From positions 4,526,001 through 4,590,000 of the forward strand of contig NZ_JAZHRV010000001.1 of NCBI RefSeq assembly GCF_036924595.1: 64,000 nt of DNA, given 5' to 3'. The stretch is from Bradyrhizobium algeriense (lineage in GTDB: Bacteria; Pseudomonadota; Alphaproteobacteria; Rhizobiales; Xanthobacteraceae). The notes beneath the pieces were generated by a model. It did no database searches. It saw only the letters and a list, made by a program, of their open reading frames with translations, and had not been told where the DNA came from. Positions 26,721 through 35,573 of the stretch are shown piece by piece. The position numbers and the translations under genes were made by a program. The stretch's first letter is position 1. The number at the start of each line of letters is the position of its first letter.

Positions 26721-27872
26721 TCACACCTTGATCGGAGCGACGTCGATCCAGCGCCGCTCGCGCCAGCTCTGCAGCGCGCATTCGGCAAGCTGCACGCCCT
26801 TGGCGCCTTCCAGCAGCGTGTATTTATAGGGCGCGTCCTCGCAGACGTGGCGGATGAACATCTCCCACTGCTCCTTGAAGCCGTTGTCGTAGACGACGTT
26901 TTCGGGAACCTTCTGCCAGTCGGCATAGAAATCATGGGTGCGCTTTTCGTCCGGATTCCAGACCGGGCGCGGCGTCGCCTGCCGGGCCTGGATCACGCAA
27001 TCGGTCAAGCCAGCGACCGCGGAGCCGTGCGTGCCGTCGACCTGGAAGGTCACGAGGTCGTCGCGGTAGACCCGCGTCACCCAGGACATATTGATGTGCG
27101 CGATCACGCCGCCCTTGAGGCGGAAGGTAGCATAGGCGGAGTCATCGGCGGTCGCCGTGTATTTCTTGCCCTTCTCGTCGAAACGCTCGGGGATGTCAGT
27201 GGTGCCGAGACAGGAGATGCTTTCGACTTCGCCGAAGAGGTTGTCGAGCACGTAGCGCCAGTGGCAGACCATGTCGAGGATGATGCCGCCGCCGTCCTCA
27301 CTGCGATAATTCCACGACGGCCGCTGCGCCTCCTGCCAGCCGCCCTCGAACACCCAATAGCCGAACTCGCCGCGCACCGAGAGCATGCGGCCGAAGAAGC
27401 CGGAATCGCGCAGGAAAGCGAGCTTCTTCAGGCCCGGCAAAAACAGCTTGTCCTGCACCGTGCCGTGCTTGACGCCCTTGGCGTTGGCGAGCCGCAGCAC
27501 CGCCACCGCCTCATCGAGATTGGTCGCGATCGGCTTCTCGCAATAGACGTGCTTGCCGGCATTGATCGCCTTGGTCAGCAGCGAGGGGCGCGCCTGCGTC
27601 GTGGCAGCATCGAAGAAGATCGTATCGCTCTTGTCGGCTAGCGCCTTCTCGAGATCGGTCGACCAGCGCTCGACGTTGAAGCGCTTGGCGAGCCGCTCCA
27701 CCTTATCCGCGTCGCGGCCGATCAGGATCGGGTCGGGCAGCATGCGATCGCCGTTCGCGAGGACCACGCCGCCCTGGTCGCGGATCGCAATGATGGAGCG
27801 GATCAAATGCTGGTTGAGCCCCATCCGGCCGGTCACGCCGTTCATGATCAGGCCGAGGCGTTTGGTCGTCAT
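26721..27872 (-). CDS. Gfo/Idh/MocA family NAD(P)-dependent oxidoreductase
   Basis: 383 residues. The N-terminal Rossmann region begins KRLGLIMNGVTGRMGLNQHL; the family hallmark EKPIATNLDEAV is near residue 115. The second domain holds GGGIILDMVCHWRYVLDNLFG, where the catalytic His usually lies. Such enzymes oxidise hydroxyls on sugars, inositols or amino sugars. The Rossmann glycine motif is GVTGRMG rather than the usual GxGxxG spacing, a variant resembling DapB-like N-termini. It overlaps the enolase-superfamily gene by 4 bases and is 12 bases from the DUF993 gene. Confidence 0.92.
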   Translation of the reverse strand: MTTKRLGLIMNGVTGRMGLNQHLIRSIIAIRDQGGVVLANGDRMLPDPILIGRDADKVERLAKRFNVERWSTDLEKALADKSDTIFFDAATTQARPSLLTKAINAGKHVYCEKPIATNLDEAVAVLRLANAKGVKHGTVQDKLFLPGLKKLAFLRDSGFFGRMLSVRGEFGYWVFEGGWQEAQRPSWNYRSEDGGGIILDMVCHWRYVLDNLFGEVESISCLGTTDIPERFDEKGKKYTATADDSAYATFRLKGGVIAHINMSWVTRVYRDDLVTFQVDGTHGSAVAGLTDCVIQARQATPRPVWNPDEKRTHDFYADWQKVPENVVYDNGFKEQWEMFIRHVCEDAPYKYTLLEGAKGVQLAECALQSWRERRWIDVAPIKV

Positions 27873-29272
27873 ACTGCTTTCTCCAAGGGAACTCTGGCTG
27901 TGGGCTGCGTGAGCGGCGACATCGCGGACCAGTCCGGATGCGTGGCCGCGGCGAAGCCCGGTGTGGTCAGCGATCCCGTCAGGAGATCGCCGTCATGGAT
28001 AGCGAGACGAACTTTATCGCCGTCGCGGACATAGAGATCGGGATGCGCCGTGAGAAACGCTTCCGCCTCGGCGGCCGGCGTATCGCCAAAGCCGTCGACG
28101 TAATGGTGACCGTTACGTTCGGCATGGATGACGCCGATCAGCGCGCCGAGCGCGAGATCCTGCTGCACCGCAAGGCCCGCCTGGCAGGTCAGATCCTCAC
28201 CGGCAATGAAGCATTTCTCGCCGGCTGCGCTCCACTTTGCCGCGCGCGTGGCGTTGATCACCGACTTGTAGATGCCTTTGCAGGATTTCGACGAAATGCC
28301 GCGATAGCCGAGTGCCCGGGCCACCGGGAACGCGTCATAGGAATCGTCGGCCTCGTCGACAATGAAATCACGCTGCGCCAGTGCGCCGAGCGGCGATTGG
28401 CGGGTGATGTCGCGCGGCATCGGCTGCTCGATATAGAGCAGCTTTTGCGCGATCGGCCGCAACGCGGCGTCGCGGTCGAGCCGATCGACCAATGCGCCCA
28501 GGGCAGCCAGATCGGCATATTGTTCGTTGGCGTCAAGCGTGACGCGGTGATCATAGGGCAGTGTGGCAAGTTCCCTGCCGATGCGGCTCAGGCGGTCCCC
28601 GTCATGCGGGGGATCGCCGTTGAGCTTGAGCTTGAAATAACGCGCCCCGGCGTTTTCCCTGAGGTCGGCGACACCGCCCTCGCCTTCGACCTTGTCATCC
28701 ATGCCGACCGTGTGCCGGATCGCCACGCGCTCCAGCCGCCTGCGGCCTGCGAGAAACTGCGACACGTCATTGTCACCAAGATCGCGCGACAGGCGCGCAT
28801 CGATGCCGGCGACGTTGGCAGCCATGCCATCGAAGAAATTTACCCCCGCACAGCGCAGCAACGCATCCAGGATCGCCTTATCGATTTCGGCCGGTCCGTA
28901 AGCCGCAACCAATGGCGGGATGTCCTCCGCAGCGCAAGCCTCGACCTGCGCGCCGATGCAGGCTGCGTGCAGGCCGAATGCGGTCTCGAAGCCGGAATGC
29001 GCCAGATAGAGCTCGCGCGCGATCAGCAGCGAGCGGCGTAACTCCGCGACCGTTTCCTCCGGCGCAAGATGAGGCCGCTTATCGAACCATTTCGGCACCA
29101 AAAGCTCGGCGCTGGCGCCGATGGCCCTGCCCTTGTCTTCGACGTCGATCTCGACGCGCACAAAAGCCTGCGGCGTCGCGTTGATGACGACTGCACCGAA
29201 CCGGAACGGCCGGGCAAAGGTCACCGGGCGTTCAAAAAAAGCAATGTCCTTTACGGCCAAGCGATACGACAT
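27869..29272 (-). CDS. Enolase-superfamily (mandelate racemase-like) protein
   Basis: 467 residues. The pattern suits the enolase superfamily: KLKLNGDP at the second barrel strand, then metal-ligand candidates in TLDANEQY, YIEQPM and IVDEADDSYDAF, and GISSKSCKGIYKS near the general-acid/base strand. Members abstract a proton alpha to a carboxylate, giving sugar-acid dehydration, racemisation or cycloisomerisation. The length exceeds the usual 360-400, with a C-terminal extension (about 420-467). ATG 29272 is preferred; a TTG at 29287 would overlap the ATPase stop. The stop overlaps the dehydrogenase start (ATGA). Substrate unknown. Confidence 0.8.
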   Translation of the reverse strand: MSYRLAVKDIAFFERPVTFARPFRFGAVVINATPQAFVRVEIDVEDKGRAIGASAELLVPKWFDKRPHLAPEETVAELRRSLLIARELYLAHSGFETAFGLHAACIGAQVEACAAEDIPPLVAAYGPAEIDKAILDALLRCAGVNFFDGMAANVAGIDARLSRDLGDNDVSQFLAGRRRLERVAIRHTVGMDDKVEGEGGVADLRENAGARYFKLKLNGDPPHDGDRLSRIGRELATLPYDHRVTLDANEQYADLAALGALVDRLDRDAALRPIAQKLLYIEQPMPRDITRQSPLGALAQRDFIVDEADDSYDAFPVARALGYRGISSKSCKGIYKSVINATRAAKWSAAGEKCFIAGEDLTCQAGLAVQQDLALGALIGVIHAERNGHHYVDGFGDTPAAEAEAFLTAHPDLYVRDGDKVRLAIHDGDLLTGSLTTPGFAAATHPDWSAMSPLTQPTARVPLEKAV

Positions 29273-29283
29273 CAGGCCAGCTC

Positions 29284-30132
29284 TCAATCCAGCGCACTTT
29301 GGGTGAAAAAATGCTTGCGAATGCGCTGCACCAGTTCGGTGAAGGCGGGATCGGCCATCGCATCCAGCGAGCGCGGGCGCGGCAGCGGCACGTCATAGAT
29401 CGCGGCGATCGCGCCGGGACGTTCGGTCATCACCAGCACGCGATCGGCGAGGAACACGGCTTCGGGGATCGAATGCGTGATCAGCAGCACGGTCTTGCCG
29501 GTTTCGCGCTGGATGCGCATCAACTCGACATTCATCTTCTCGCGCGTCATGGCGTCGAGCGCGCCGAACGGCTCGTCCATCAGCATGATCTTGGGATCAT
29601 GCACCAGCGCCCGGCAGATCGAGGCGCGTTGCTGCATGCCGCCGGACAATTGCCACGGCAGCTTCTTCTCGAAGCCTTCGAGGCCGACCAGTTTCAACAG
29701 CGCCTTTGCCCGCGGCAAATATTCGTCGCGCGGCAGCTTCTTCATGTCGATCGGCAACATCACATTGGACAGGATGTTGCGCCAGGGCAATAGCAGCGCG
29801 TTCTGGAACACGATGCCGACATTGCCGTGCGGTTTTGTGACTTGCTCGCCTTCGACCAGGATCTCGCCGGTCGACGGCGCCAGCAGACCGGAGATCATTT
29901 TCAGCAGCGTAGACTTGCCGCAGCCGGACGGGCCGACCACGACGAAGAACTCGCCCTCGTTGATGTGGAAATCCAGCGGCCGCAGCGACGGCACATCGCC
30001 GTCGCGCGAGCGATAGGTTTTTGAGACGCCGGACAGCGTGATGCCGGGCGCGGCGCCGCCAGCGCGATCCGACACCAGGCGCAGATGCGCGCCTGGCTGC
30101 TCGGCGTTGGTTTGTTTGGTCGCGGGATTCAT
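29284..30132 (-). CDS. ABC transporter ATPase (SsuB/TauB-type)
   Basis: 282-residue ATPase of the nitrate/sulfonate/taurine-type importer family. Walker A GPSGCGKST, Q-loop IVFQNALLLPW, signature LSGGMQQR, Walker B IMLMDEPFGALD and ITHSIPEAVFLADR are all present. It works with the permease at 31365-32174 and the binding protein at 30308-31306. A 120-base repeat element sits between it and the binding-protein gene, so the operon is interrupted by an insertion-like sequence although all genes keep the same orientation. Confidence 0.95.
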   Translation of the reverse strand: MNPATKQTNAEQPGAHLRLVSDRAGGAAPGITLSGVSKTYRSRDGDVPSLRPLDFHINEGEFFVVVGPSGCGKSTLLKMISGLLAPSTGEILVEGEQVTKPHGNVGIVFQNALLLPWRNILSNVMLPIDMKKLPRDEYLPRAKALLKLVGLEGFEKKLPWQLSGGMQQRASICRALVHDPKIMLMDEPFGALDAMTREKMNVELMRIQRETGKTVLLITHSIPEAVFLADRVLVMTERPGAIAAIYDVPLPRPRSLDAMADPAFTELVQRIRKHFFTQSALD

Positions 30133-30167
30133 TCAGCTGATTCCATTTGGGAGAGTCTCCCACAGCC

Positions 30168-30287
30168 CGTCGTCCCTGCGAACGCAGGGACCCATACGCC
30201 GTGTCCTTTCGTTCGGACACGGCGGTAGAGACCTTCTGCAACAACGCAGGCCGGTGGCTATGGGTCCCCGCGTGCGCGGGTACGACG
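30168..30287. repeat. MITE-like palindromic repeat, copy 1
   Basis: A unit of about 120 bases with imperfect 29-base terminal inverted repeats. The left end is CGTCGTCCCTGCGAACGCAG followed by GGACCCATA; the right end is its near reverse complement. Each end contains its own small hairpin (CCCTGCG/CGCAGGG). Similar units lie at 32271-32417 and 39787-39908. It encodes nothing convincing. Confidence 0.85.
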
Positions 30288-30307
30288 ATAGAATCTTCAA
30301 AGGCCCC

Positions 30308-31306
30308 TCACGAACCGCCCTGCGGCAGGTAGTCGTTGGTGTAAAACGCCTTCGGATTATCCTTGGCCTTGGCATCCAGCCCGCCATATTCGACCATCAG
30401 GTTGACCGTGTCGGTCATGTTCTGGTCGGTCACCTGGAACGGCCGCTTGTTCTTGGTTTCCGCCGTGCGGTAGAGCGGGATCGTCAGCTCAAAGCCTTGC
30501 GTCAGCGTCTCGATCTTGCCGCCCTTCGGGTTGGCGTCGAGGATCGACTGCGCCGCTCCCTTGGCATCCTTCTCGGCGGCTTCAACCGCCTTCGTCGTCG
30601 CCGACATGAAGCGCTTGACCAGATCGGCATTGGCCTTGACGAAGTCGGTATTGGCGACGACGCCCGAGCAGACCATGTTGATGCCGTAGTCGGCGAACTT
30701 GATGGCGTTGACGTCCTTGCCGGTGGCGTCCTTGATCTTCATCGACTGGTCCATGACATAGCCGAGCAGAAGGTCAGCCTGGCCGTTGATGACGGCGTTC
30801 AGCTTGGTCTGGCCGTCGCCGGCCACTGTCTGGAAGTCGCTTTCCTTCAGGCCGGTCTTCTTCAGGAACAGCGGCCAGATCTGCGTCATCGAGTCAGCCG
30901 GCGTGATCGCCACCGTCTTGCCCTTGATGTCCTCGGGCTTCTTGATGTTCTTCTCGACAAAGCCCATCGCCGACATCGGGCTGGTCTGCAGCAGCACGCC
31001 GGTGGCGACGATCGGCGCACCCTTCACCGCCGCGCGCATCATCGTGGGCACGTCGACATAACCGAAATTGGCGGTCTTGGCCGCCACGGCCTGCGTGGTC
31101 GCTGCCGAACCGCGGCCTTCCTGGATTTCGAGGTCGATGCCCTCGGCGGCATAGATGCCCTTGGCCTTGCCGTAATAGAACGGCGCGTGCTCGCCATAGA
31201 CGTACCAGTTCAGCATCAGCACGACCTTGTCGGCGGCCGATGCGGGCAGCACTGAAAGCGCGGTCCAGATCAAGGCGGCGGAGATCGCCGCTATCGTTCG
31301 TATCAT
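30308..31306 (-). CDS. ABC transporter substrate-binding protein (NMT1/SsuA-like)
   Basis: 332 residues. The signal peptide (IAAISAALIWTALSVLPASA-AD) is followed by DKVVLMLNWYVYGEHAPFYYGKAKG, the family opening in which a WYV-type loop binds ligand, and by GRGSAATTQAVAAK and FGYVDVPTMM. The family binds pyrimidine precursors, sulfonates, nitrate or aromatic compounds in the periplasm; the linked catabolic genes point to a hydroxylated or acidic carbon source instead. GGGAGGAAG before the ATG is a strong ribosome site and fixes the start. Confidence 0.93.
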   Translation of the reverse strand: MIRTIAAISAALIWTALSVLPASAADKVVLMLNWYVYGEHAPFYYGKAKGIYAAEGIDLEIQEGRGSAATTQAVAAKTANFGYVDVPTMMRAAVKGAPIVATGVLLQTSPMSAMGFVEKNIKKPEDIKGKTVAITPADSMTQIWPLFLKKTGLKESDFQTVAGDGQTKLNAVINGQADLLLGYVMDQSMKIKDATGKDVNAIKFADYGINMVCSGVVANTDFVKANADLVKRFMSATTKAVEAAEKDAKGAAQSILDANPKGGKIETLTQGFELTIPLYRTAETKNKRPFQVTDQNMTDTVNLMVEYGGLDAKAKDNPKAFYTNDYLPQGGS

Positions 31307-31364
31307 GGTCTTCCTCCCGGTGGTGTTGGTGCGGCCCTTGAGGCGGGTCGCTTTCTGGTTTGGG

Positions 31365-32174
31365 TTACGAAGCAAAAATCACGTCGTCGCGCTGGCTGAC
31401 ATGCCAGGGGATCACGAGGCGCTCGATGCGGTCGACGATCCAGAACAGGACCACGCCGAGCAGCGCGAGAATGACGAGTGCGGCGAACATCGTCGGCAGG
31501 TCGAAAGTCCCGATCGAGCGCTGCAGCACATAGCCGATGCCGGAATTGGAGCCGACAAATTCGCCGACCACGGCGCCGACGACGGCGAGCGTGATGGAGA
31601 CCTTCAGCCCGGAGAAGATCGCGGGCATCGCATGCGGCAGGTTGACGGCGCAAAATACGCGGAAGCGGCTGCCCTGCATCGCGCGCGCGAGATCTACCAT
31701 GTCAGGGTCGACCGACTTGAAGCCCTGCACGGCGGACACGACGACCGGGAAAAACCCGAGTAGAAACGCCGAAATCACTTTCGGGATGATGCCGAAACCG
31801 AACCACACCACGAACAGCGGCGCGATCGCGATCTTCGGCACGGATTGCGAGAACACCAGGAGCGGATAGACGTAGCTTTCCACCGTTTTCGATCCCGCAA
31901 TCAGCATGGCGACGGGAATGCCGAACACGGCCGACAGCAGGAAACCGCAGAGGGTGGCGTAGGTGGTGGGCCAGGCTTGCCGAAGCAGCTCAGGCCAATC
32001 GGTCCACAGCACGGCCACGACATCGCCGGGCGCGGGGATCTGGTAGGCGGGAATCCGGAACACGCGGATGGTCAGATCCCAGGCAACCACAATGAATAGC
32101 AGGAACAAAAACGGCCGCACCCACGCCGCGTTCAGCGCTTTCGACAAGCCACTCTCGCGCTTCAGCTCCGCCAC
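31365..32174 (-). CDS. ABC transporter permease (SsuC/TauC-type)
   Basis: 269-residue inner-membrane permease with about six helices. The conserved EAA loop is ARAMQGSRFRVFCAVNLPHAMPAIFSGLK, and AVVGAVVGEFVGSNSGIGY is typical of TauC/SsuC proteins. There is no suitable ATG; GTG 32174, preceded by GGGAG six bases away, is chosen. A longer frame reading upstream runs into the repeat at 32271-32417 and is not credible. It is the first transporter gene of the operon and precedes the binding protein. Confidence 0.93.
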   Translation of the reverse strand: MAELKRESGLSKALNAAWVRPFLFLLFIVVAWDLTIRVFRIPAYQIPAPGDVVAVLWTDWPELLRQAWPTTYATLCGFLLSAVFGIPVAMLIAGSKTVESYVYPLLVFSQSVPKIAIAPLFVVWFGFGIIPKVISAFLLGFFPVVVSAVQGFKSVDPDMVDLARAMQGSRFRVFCAVNLPHAMPAIFSGLKVSITLAVVGAVVGEFVGSNSGIGYVLQRSIGTFDLPTMFAALVILALLGVVLFWIVDRIERLVIPWHVSQRDDVIFAS

Positions 32175-32270
32175 GTCCCGCTCCCTGATGATCGTCTTTT
32201 CTGGGTAGAAATTAACCCGTTGGATAAATACTGGCAAGCAGGTTTTCGTGCGGCAATTTGCACTCCCGCG

Positions 32271-32417
32271 GTCGTTCCTGCGAACGCAGGAACCCATAGC
32301 CACCGGCGTCAATTGTTACTGCAGGATCAAAGACTACCGCCTGACTTCGAGGGGCCGCGGCGCCGCGATGAGCGCAATTGCGCTCACGCTCGGGGTTCCT
32401 GCTTTCGCAGGAACGAC
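32271..32417. repeat. MITE-like palindromic repeat, copy 2
   Basis: About 147 bases with terminal inverted repeats (GTCGTTCCTGCGAACGCAGG at the left, GGTTCCTGCTTTCGCAGGAA then CGAC at the right), related to the copies at 30168 and 39787 but with a diverged interior. The right edge is two bases from the TetR stop codon. Confidence 0.75.
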
Positions 32418-32419
32418 AG

Positions 32420-33127
32420 CTAAACCGGCTGATGCGCCGGTGCTCGCACGCCGGACGCTACGGCCTTGCCGAAATCCGCCGTCGATTTGCCCGTCAGCGC
32501 CGCCAGCACCAGCGCCACCATGTGGGCGAGGCGCTCGTCCCTCGCCTCCTTCTTCAGGAGGTCGCGGCCGAAGATCACCGAAAGCGTGGCGCTGTTGGAG
32601 AGGTAGAAGAAGCACAGCGCTGCGATCGAAATGTAGAGCTGGACCGGATCGACCGCGACGCGGAAATCGCCGCTTTCGACGCCGCGCGTCACCACCGTGC
32701 GGATCATCTCGACGAACGGCGAATGCATCGATTTGACCTTGGTCGAGCGCTTCAGATGGCGCGCCTTGGCGAGATTTTCGGTGTTGAGCAGCGCCAGAAA
32801 TTCCGGGTTGCGGAGGAAGTAGTTCCAGGTGAAGTCGATCAGCCGTTCGATCGCCTCGGGCGGATCGAGATGTTCGAGATCGAGCCCGCGCTCCTCGGAA
32901 CGGATTTTCTCATAGGCGCCTTCGAGCACCGCGAGGTAGAGGTTTTCCTTGTTGCCGACGTGGTAATACAGCATGCGCTTGTTGGCGCCGGCATTGGCCG
33001 CGATGCGGTCGACGCGTGCGCCGGCCAGGCCATGGGCGGCGAATTCCTGCTTGGCGGCCTCGAGAATGCGAAGCCGCATCCCCTCGGGGTCGCGCTGCCA
33101 TTTCTGAACGCGTTTTGCCTTTGCCAA
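32420..33127 (-). CDS. TetR family transcriptional regulator
   Basis: 235 residues. The N-terminal DNA-binding domain is clear (MRLRILEAAKQEFAAHGLAGARVDRIAANAGANKRMLYYHVGNKENLY), followed by an all-helical ligand domain including RNPEFLALLNTENL, reminiscent of RutR-like regulators. No suitable ATG precedes the domain; TTG 33127 gives a normal 20-residue lead. It lies upstream of and co-directional with the importer and catabolic genes, separated by 245 bases that include a repeat copy, and is a candidate local repressor. The ligand is unknown. Confidence 0.85.
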   Translation of the reverse strand: MAKAKRVQKWQRDPEGMRLRILEAAKQEFAAHGLAGARVDRIAANAGANKRMLYYHVGNKENLYLAVLEGAYEKIRSEERGLDLEHLDPPEAIERLIDFTWNYFLRNPEFLALLNTENLAKARHLKRSTKVKSMHSPFVEMIRTVVTRGVESGDFRVAVDPVQLYISIAALCFFYLSNSATLSVIFGRDLLKKEARDERLAHMVALVLAALTGKSTADFGKAVASGVRAPAHQPV

Positions 33128-33234
33128 ATCAATCGCCCGGTAGACACATGATGTCTGCTGTAGCACGCATGGCGCGATTTGAGAACGAATCGCGCCGCGT
33201 TTCCCCACCCTCCCCTGGGAGGGTGAACCTCGCC

Positions 33235-34083
33235 TCACGCGTCCTTCCCCACGGACGGCTGCACCAGCAGCGTCCGGACGCCGCACGTCCCGCTGCGCAC
33301 CGTCATGACCCGCGTCCCCGGCTTGCGGCCGGTGCGGACTTCCGAGACGTCGACGCCGGCCTGAGCCAGCCGCGCGTGGGTGGCGTCGATGTCGGAGACG
33401 CGCCAGCACAGGCCGCGCAGCCGGTCCTGCGATGTATCGGCCTGCTTCCCCGGCCGGTGGGTGACCTCGACAATCAAGTCGCCGCAGCGAAAGAACATCA
33501 GCCGCCCCCAATCCGGGTGCGAACGATCGAGCGCCATGTCGAGGCCGAGCCGCGCGCCATAGAGGGCTGCGGCCCGCTCGGGCTCCGACGTCGAGACCAC
33601 GACATGATCCATCGCCGTGATCGATCCGGTCGTGGTTCGCACCGACAGCGGCCGCTCCTTGTCGCGCTCGAGGAAGAACAGGCGGACGCCGCGCGTGGCC
33701 TCCGTTGCCGCGCGCGTGCGCTTCCATGACAGCGTCGCACCTGAGATCGCGTCCTGGCTTTCGACGTCGGCAATCGCGTCCGGCTTCAGCGTGAGCCGCT
33801 CGAGCCTGCGATGCATCCTGGCGATGTCGCTGGTTCGAAAGCAGATGCTTGCGAGCCCCTCGCCCTGCACGGCCAGCACAGCGCGAATGCGCTCCGCATT
33901 GGCGCCCTCGTCACTCGGCGCCATCAATTCCAGCGTCGTGTTGTCGAGCGTAAACAGGACACGGTCAGCGCCCTCGCCGCTGTTCTGCCAGGCCGGTGCG
34001 CGGGCAAACAATGTCTGGTAGGCCGCGCTGGCCACATTGATATCGCCGGTGAGAACGACGACGTGATCGAGGCCGGTGATCAC
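33235..34083 (-). CDS. VOC family protein (two glyoxalase-type domains)
   Basis: 282 residues with two vicinal-oxygen-chelate modules: the first starts GLDHVVVLTGDINVASAAY and the second AMDHVVVSTSEPERAAALYG. Metal-ligand candidates are the His in each DHVVV and Glu residues near ELMAP and IVEVTH. The family includes glyoxalases, dioxygenases and binding proteins, and the reaction cannot be chosen here. Translation starts at GTG 34083, which overlaps the glutamate dehydrogenase stop (GTGA), so the two are coupled. A GC hairpin (CCCTCCC...GGGAGGG) lies in the intergenic space downstream. Confidence 0.85.
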   Translation of the reverse strand: MITGLDHVVVLTGDINVASAAYQTLFARAPAWQNSGEGADRVLFTLDNTTLELMAPSDEGANAERIRAVLAVQGEGLASICFRTSDIARMHRRLERLTLKPDAIADVESQDAISGATLSWKRTRAATEATRGVRLFFLERDKERPLSVRTTTGSITAMDHVVVSTSEPERAAALYGARLGLDMALDRSHPDWGRLMFFRCGDLIVEVTHRPGKQADTSQDRLRGLCWRVSDIDATHARLAQAGVDVSEVRTGRKPGTRVMTVRSGTCGVRTLLVQPSVGKDA

Positions 34084-35339
34084 GGAAACAGTCCCCGCGT
34101 GTTCTTGGCGGCGCGGACCTTCTCCACCCCGATCGCCATCGCCGCTGTACGATGCGGGATATTGTCCGCCTTGGCACGCGTCAACATGCTGTCGAAGGCG
34201 CGATCGAGGATGGCGTATTCGCGCCGCGTCACTTCCTCTTCCTCCCAGAACAATTGCTGTAAATCCTGCACCCATTCGAAGTAGCTGACCACCACGCCGC
34301 CGGAATTGCAGAGAATGTCGGGGATCAAAAACACTTCGCCCTGGCGCTTCTCCAGCACCAGATCGGCCTCCGGCGTGGTCGGGCCGTTGGCGCCTTCGGC
34401 CAGCACGCGGCATTTGAGATTTTCCGCGACGCTGGCATCGATAACCCGCTCCATCGCCGCCGGCACCAGCACGTCGCAGGCCAGCGTCAGGATTTGCTCG
34501 GGATCGAAGGCCAACTGGTTCGAGAAACCGGCGATGCTGCCATGCGTGCTGGCGTGCCGCATCAGCGTGGGAATATCGAGCCCGGCCGGATCGTGCAGCG
34601 CGCCGGTGTGATCGCTGACGGCGATGATCTTCAACCCGTATTGATGCAGCTCCAGCGCCGCATAGGAGCCGACATTGCCAAAGCCCTGGATGACAGCGGT
34701 CGCGGTGCCTGGATTGACCGACAGCTCCTTCAGCACGCGCCTGGCAAGATAGGCGACGCCGCGCCCCGTCGCTTCGCGCCGGCCGAGCGTGCCGCCCGAC
34801 GATACCGGCTTGCCCGTGACAATCTCGGTCACGGTGCGGCCCTGGTACATCGAATAAGTGTCCATGAACCAGGCCATCACCTGCTCATTGGTGCCCATGT
34901 CAGGCGCCATCACGTCGGTATGCGGGCCTACGAAAGGAATCATCTCCTGCATGTAGCGCCGCGACAGCGCTTCCAGTTCGCGCTTGGAGATGGTGGAGAG
35001 ATCGACATTGACGCCGCCCTTGGCGCCGCCATAGGGCAACCCGACCAGCGCGCATTTCCAGCTCATCCAGATCGCAAGAGCTGCGACCTCGCCGATGTCG
35101 ACGGAGGGCGCGAATCGCGTGCCGCCCTTGGTCGGGCCGAGCGTGAGGTGGTGCTGCACCCGGTAGCCTTCGAATACCGCGACCGTGCCGTCATCGCGGT
35201 GGATCGGACAGGAAATGGTGATGGCCCGCTTCGGCATCAGGATTCGGTCGCGCTCGTCCATCGGGATTTCGAGATGGTTGGCGATGACACCGAACTGGTT
35301 AACAGCCATGTCGAACACCGGACCGGAATAAACAGTCAT
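34080..35339 (-). CDS. Glu/Leu/Phe/Val dehydrogenase (probable glutamate dehydrogenase)
   Basis: 419 residues, hexameric-type amino acid dehydrogenase length. Substrate-binding motifs LTLGPTKGGTRF and LPYGGAKGGV (catalytic Lys), DMGTNEQVMAW, and the nucleotide-binding loop VIQGFGNVGS are present. It reversibly deaminates glutamate to 2-oxoglutarate with NAD(P). ATG 35339 is preferred over an upstream GTG because of the AAGGGGGCAAGG leader. It is coupled to the VOC gene. The 234 bases upstream, shared with the divergent kinase gene, hold no obvious motif. Confidence 0.93.
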   Translation of the reverse strand: MTVYSGPVFDMAVNQFGVIANHLEIPMDERDRILMPKRAITISCPIHRDDGTVAVFEGYRVQHHLTLGPTKGGTRFAPSVDIGEVAALAIWMSWKCALVGLPYGGAKGGVNVDLSTISKRELEALSRRYMQEMIPFVGPHTDVMAPDMGTNEQVMAWFMDTYSMYQGRTVTEIVTGKPVSSGGTLGRREATGRGVAYLARRVLKELSVNPGTATAVIQGFGNVGSYAALELHQYGLKIIAVSDHTGALHDPAGLDIPTLMRHASTHGSIAGFSNQLAFDPEQILTLACDVLVPAAMERVIDASVAENLKCRVLAEGANGPTTPEADLVLEKRQGEVFLIPDILCNSGGVVVSYFEWVQDLQQLFWEEEEVTRREYAILDRAFDSMLTRAKADNIPHRTAAMAIGVEKVRAAKNTRGLFP

Positions 35340-35573
35340 CCTTGCCCCCTTTTGTTGCACCGTCAGGAACCCCAGGCAGCGGTTCGCCGTTATCGGCGGA
35401 TGCTGGCGATAGCCCCAAGGACTAGTCTAAGAACGGTCGTAGTCTCCTCATACTCCCATCTCAAGCTGCAAAGACGGCACGGTTGCGAATAATTTCAGCG
35501 AATGCATCCGATAACCGGTGCTAATGTAGCGGCGCCGGGCCGGGACCACCCATCAGCTCATGACGGAAAACGA

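Noticed and set aside
32175..32312. N-terminal extension of the permease starting in repeat DNA
   Set aside because: The first residues would be encoded by the MITE-like repeat; GTG 32174 with GGGAG gives a normal permease start.
33128..33727. N-terminal extension of the TetR frame at 32420-33127
   Set aside because: The upstream 200 codons overlap the VOC gene and an intergenic hairpin, and contain no domain; the TetR domain begins normally near 33127.
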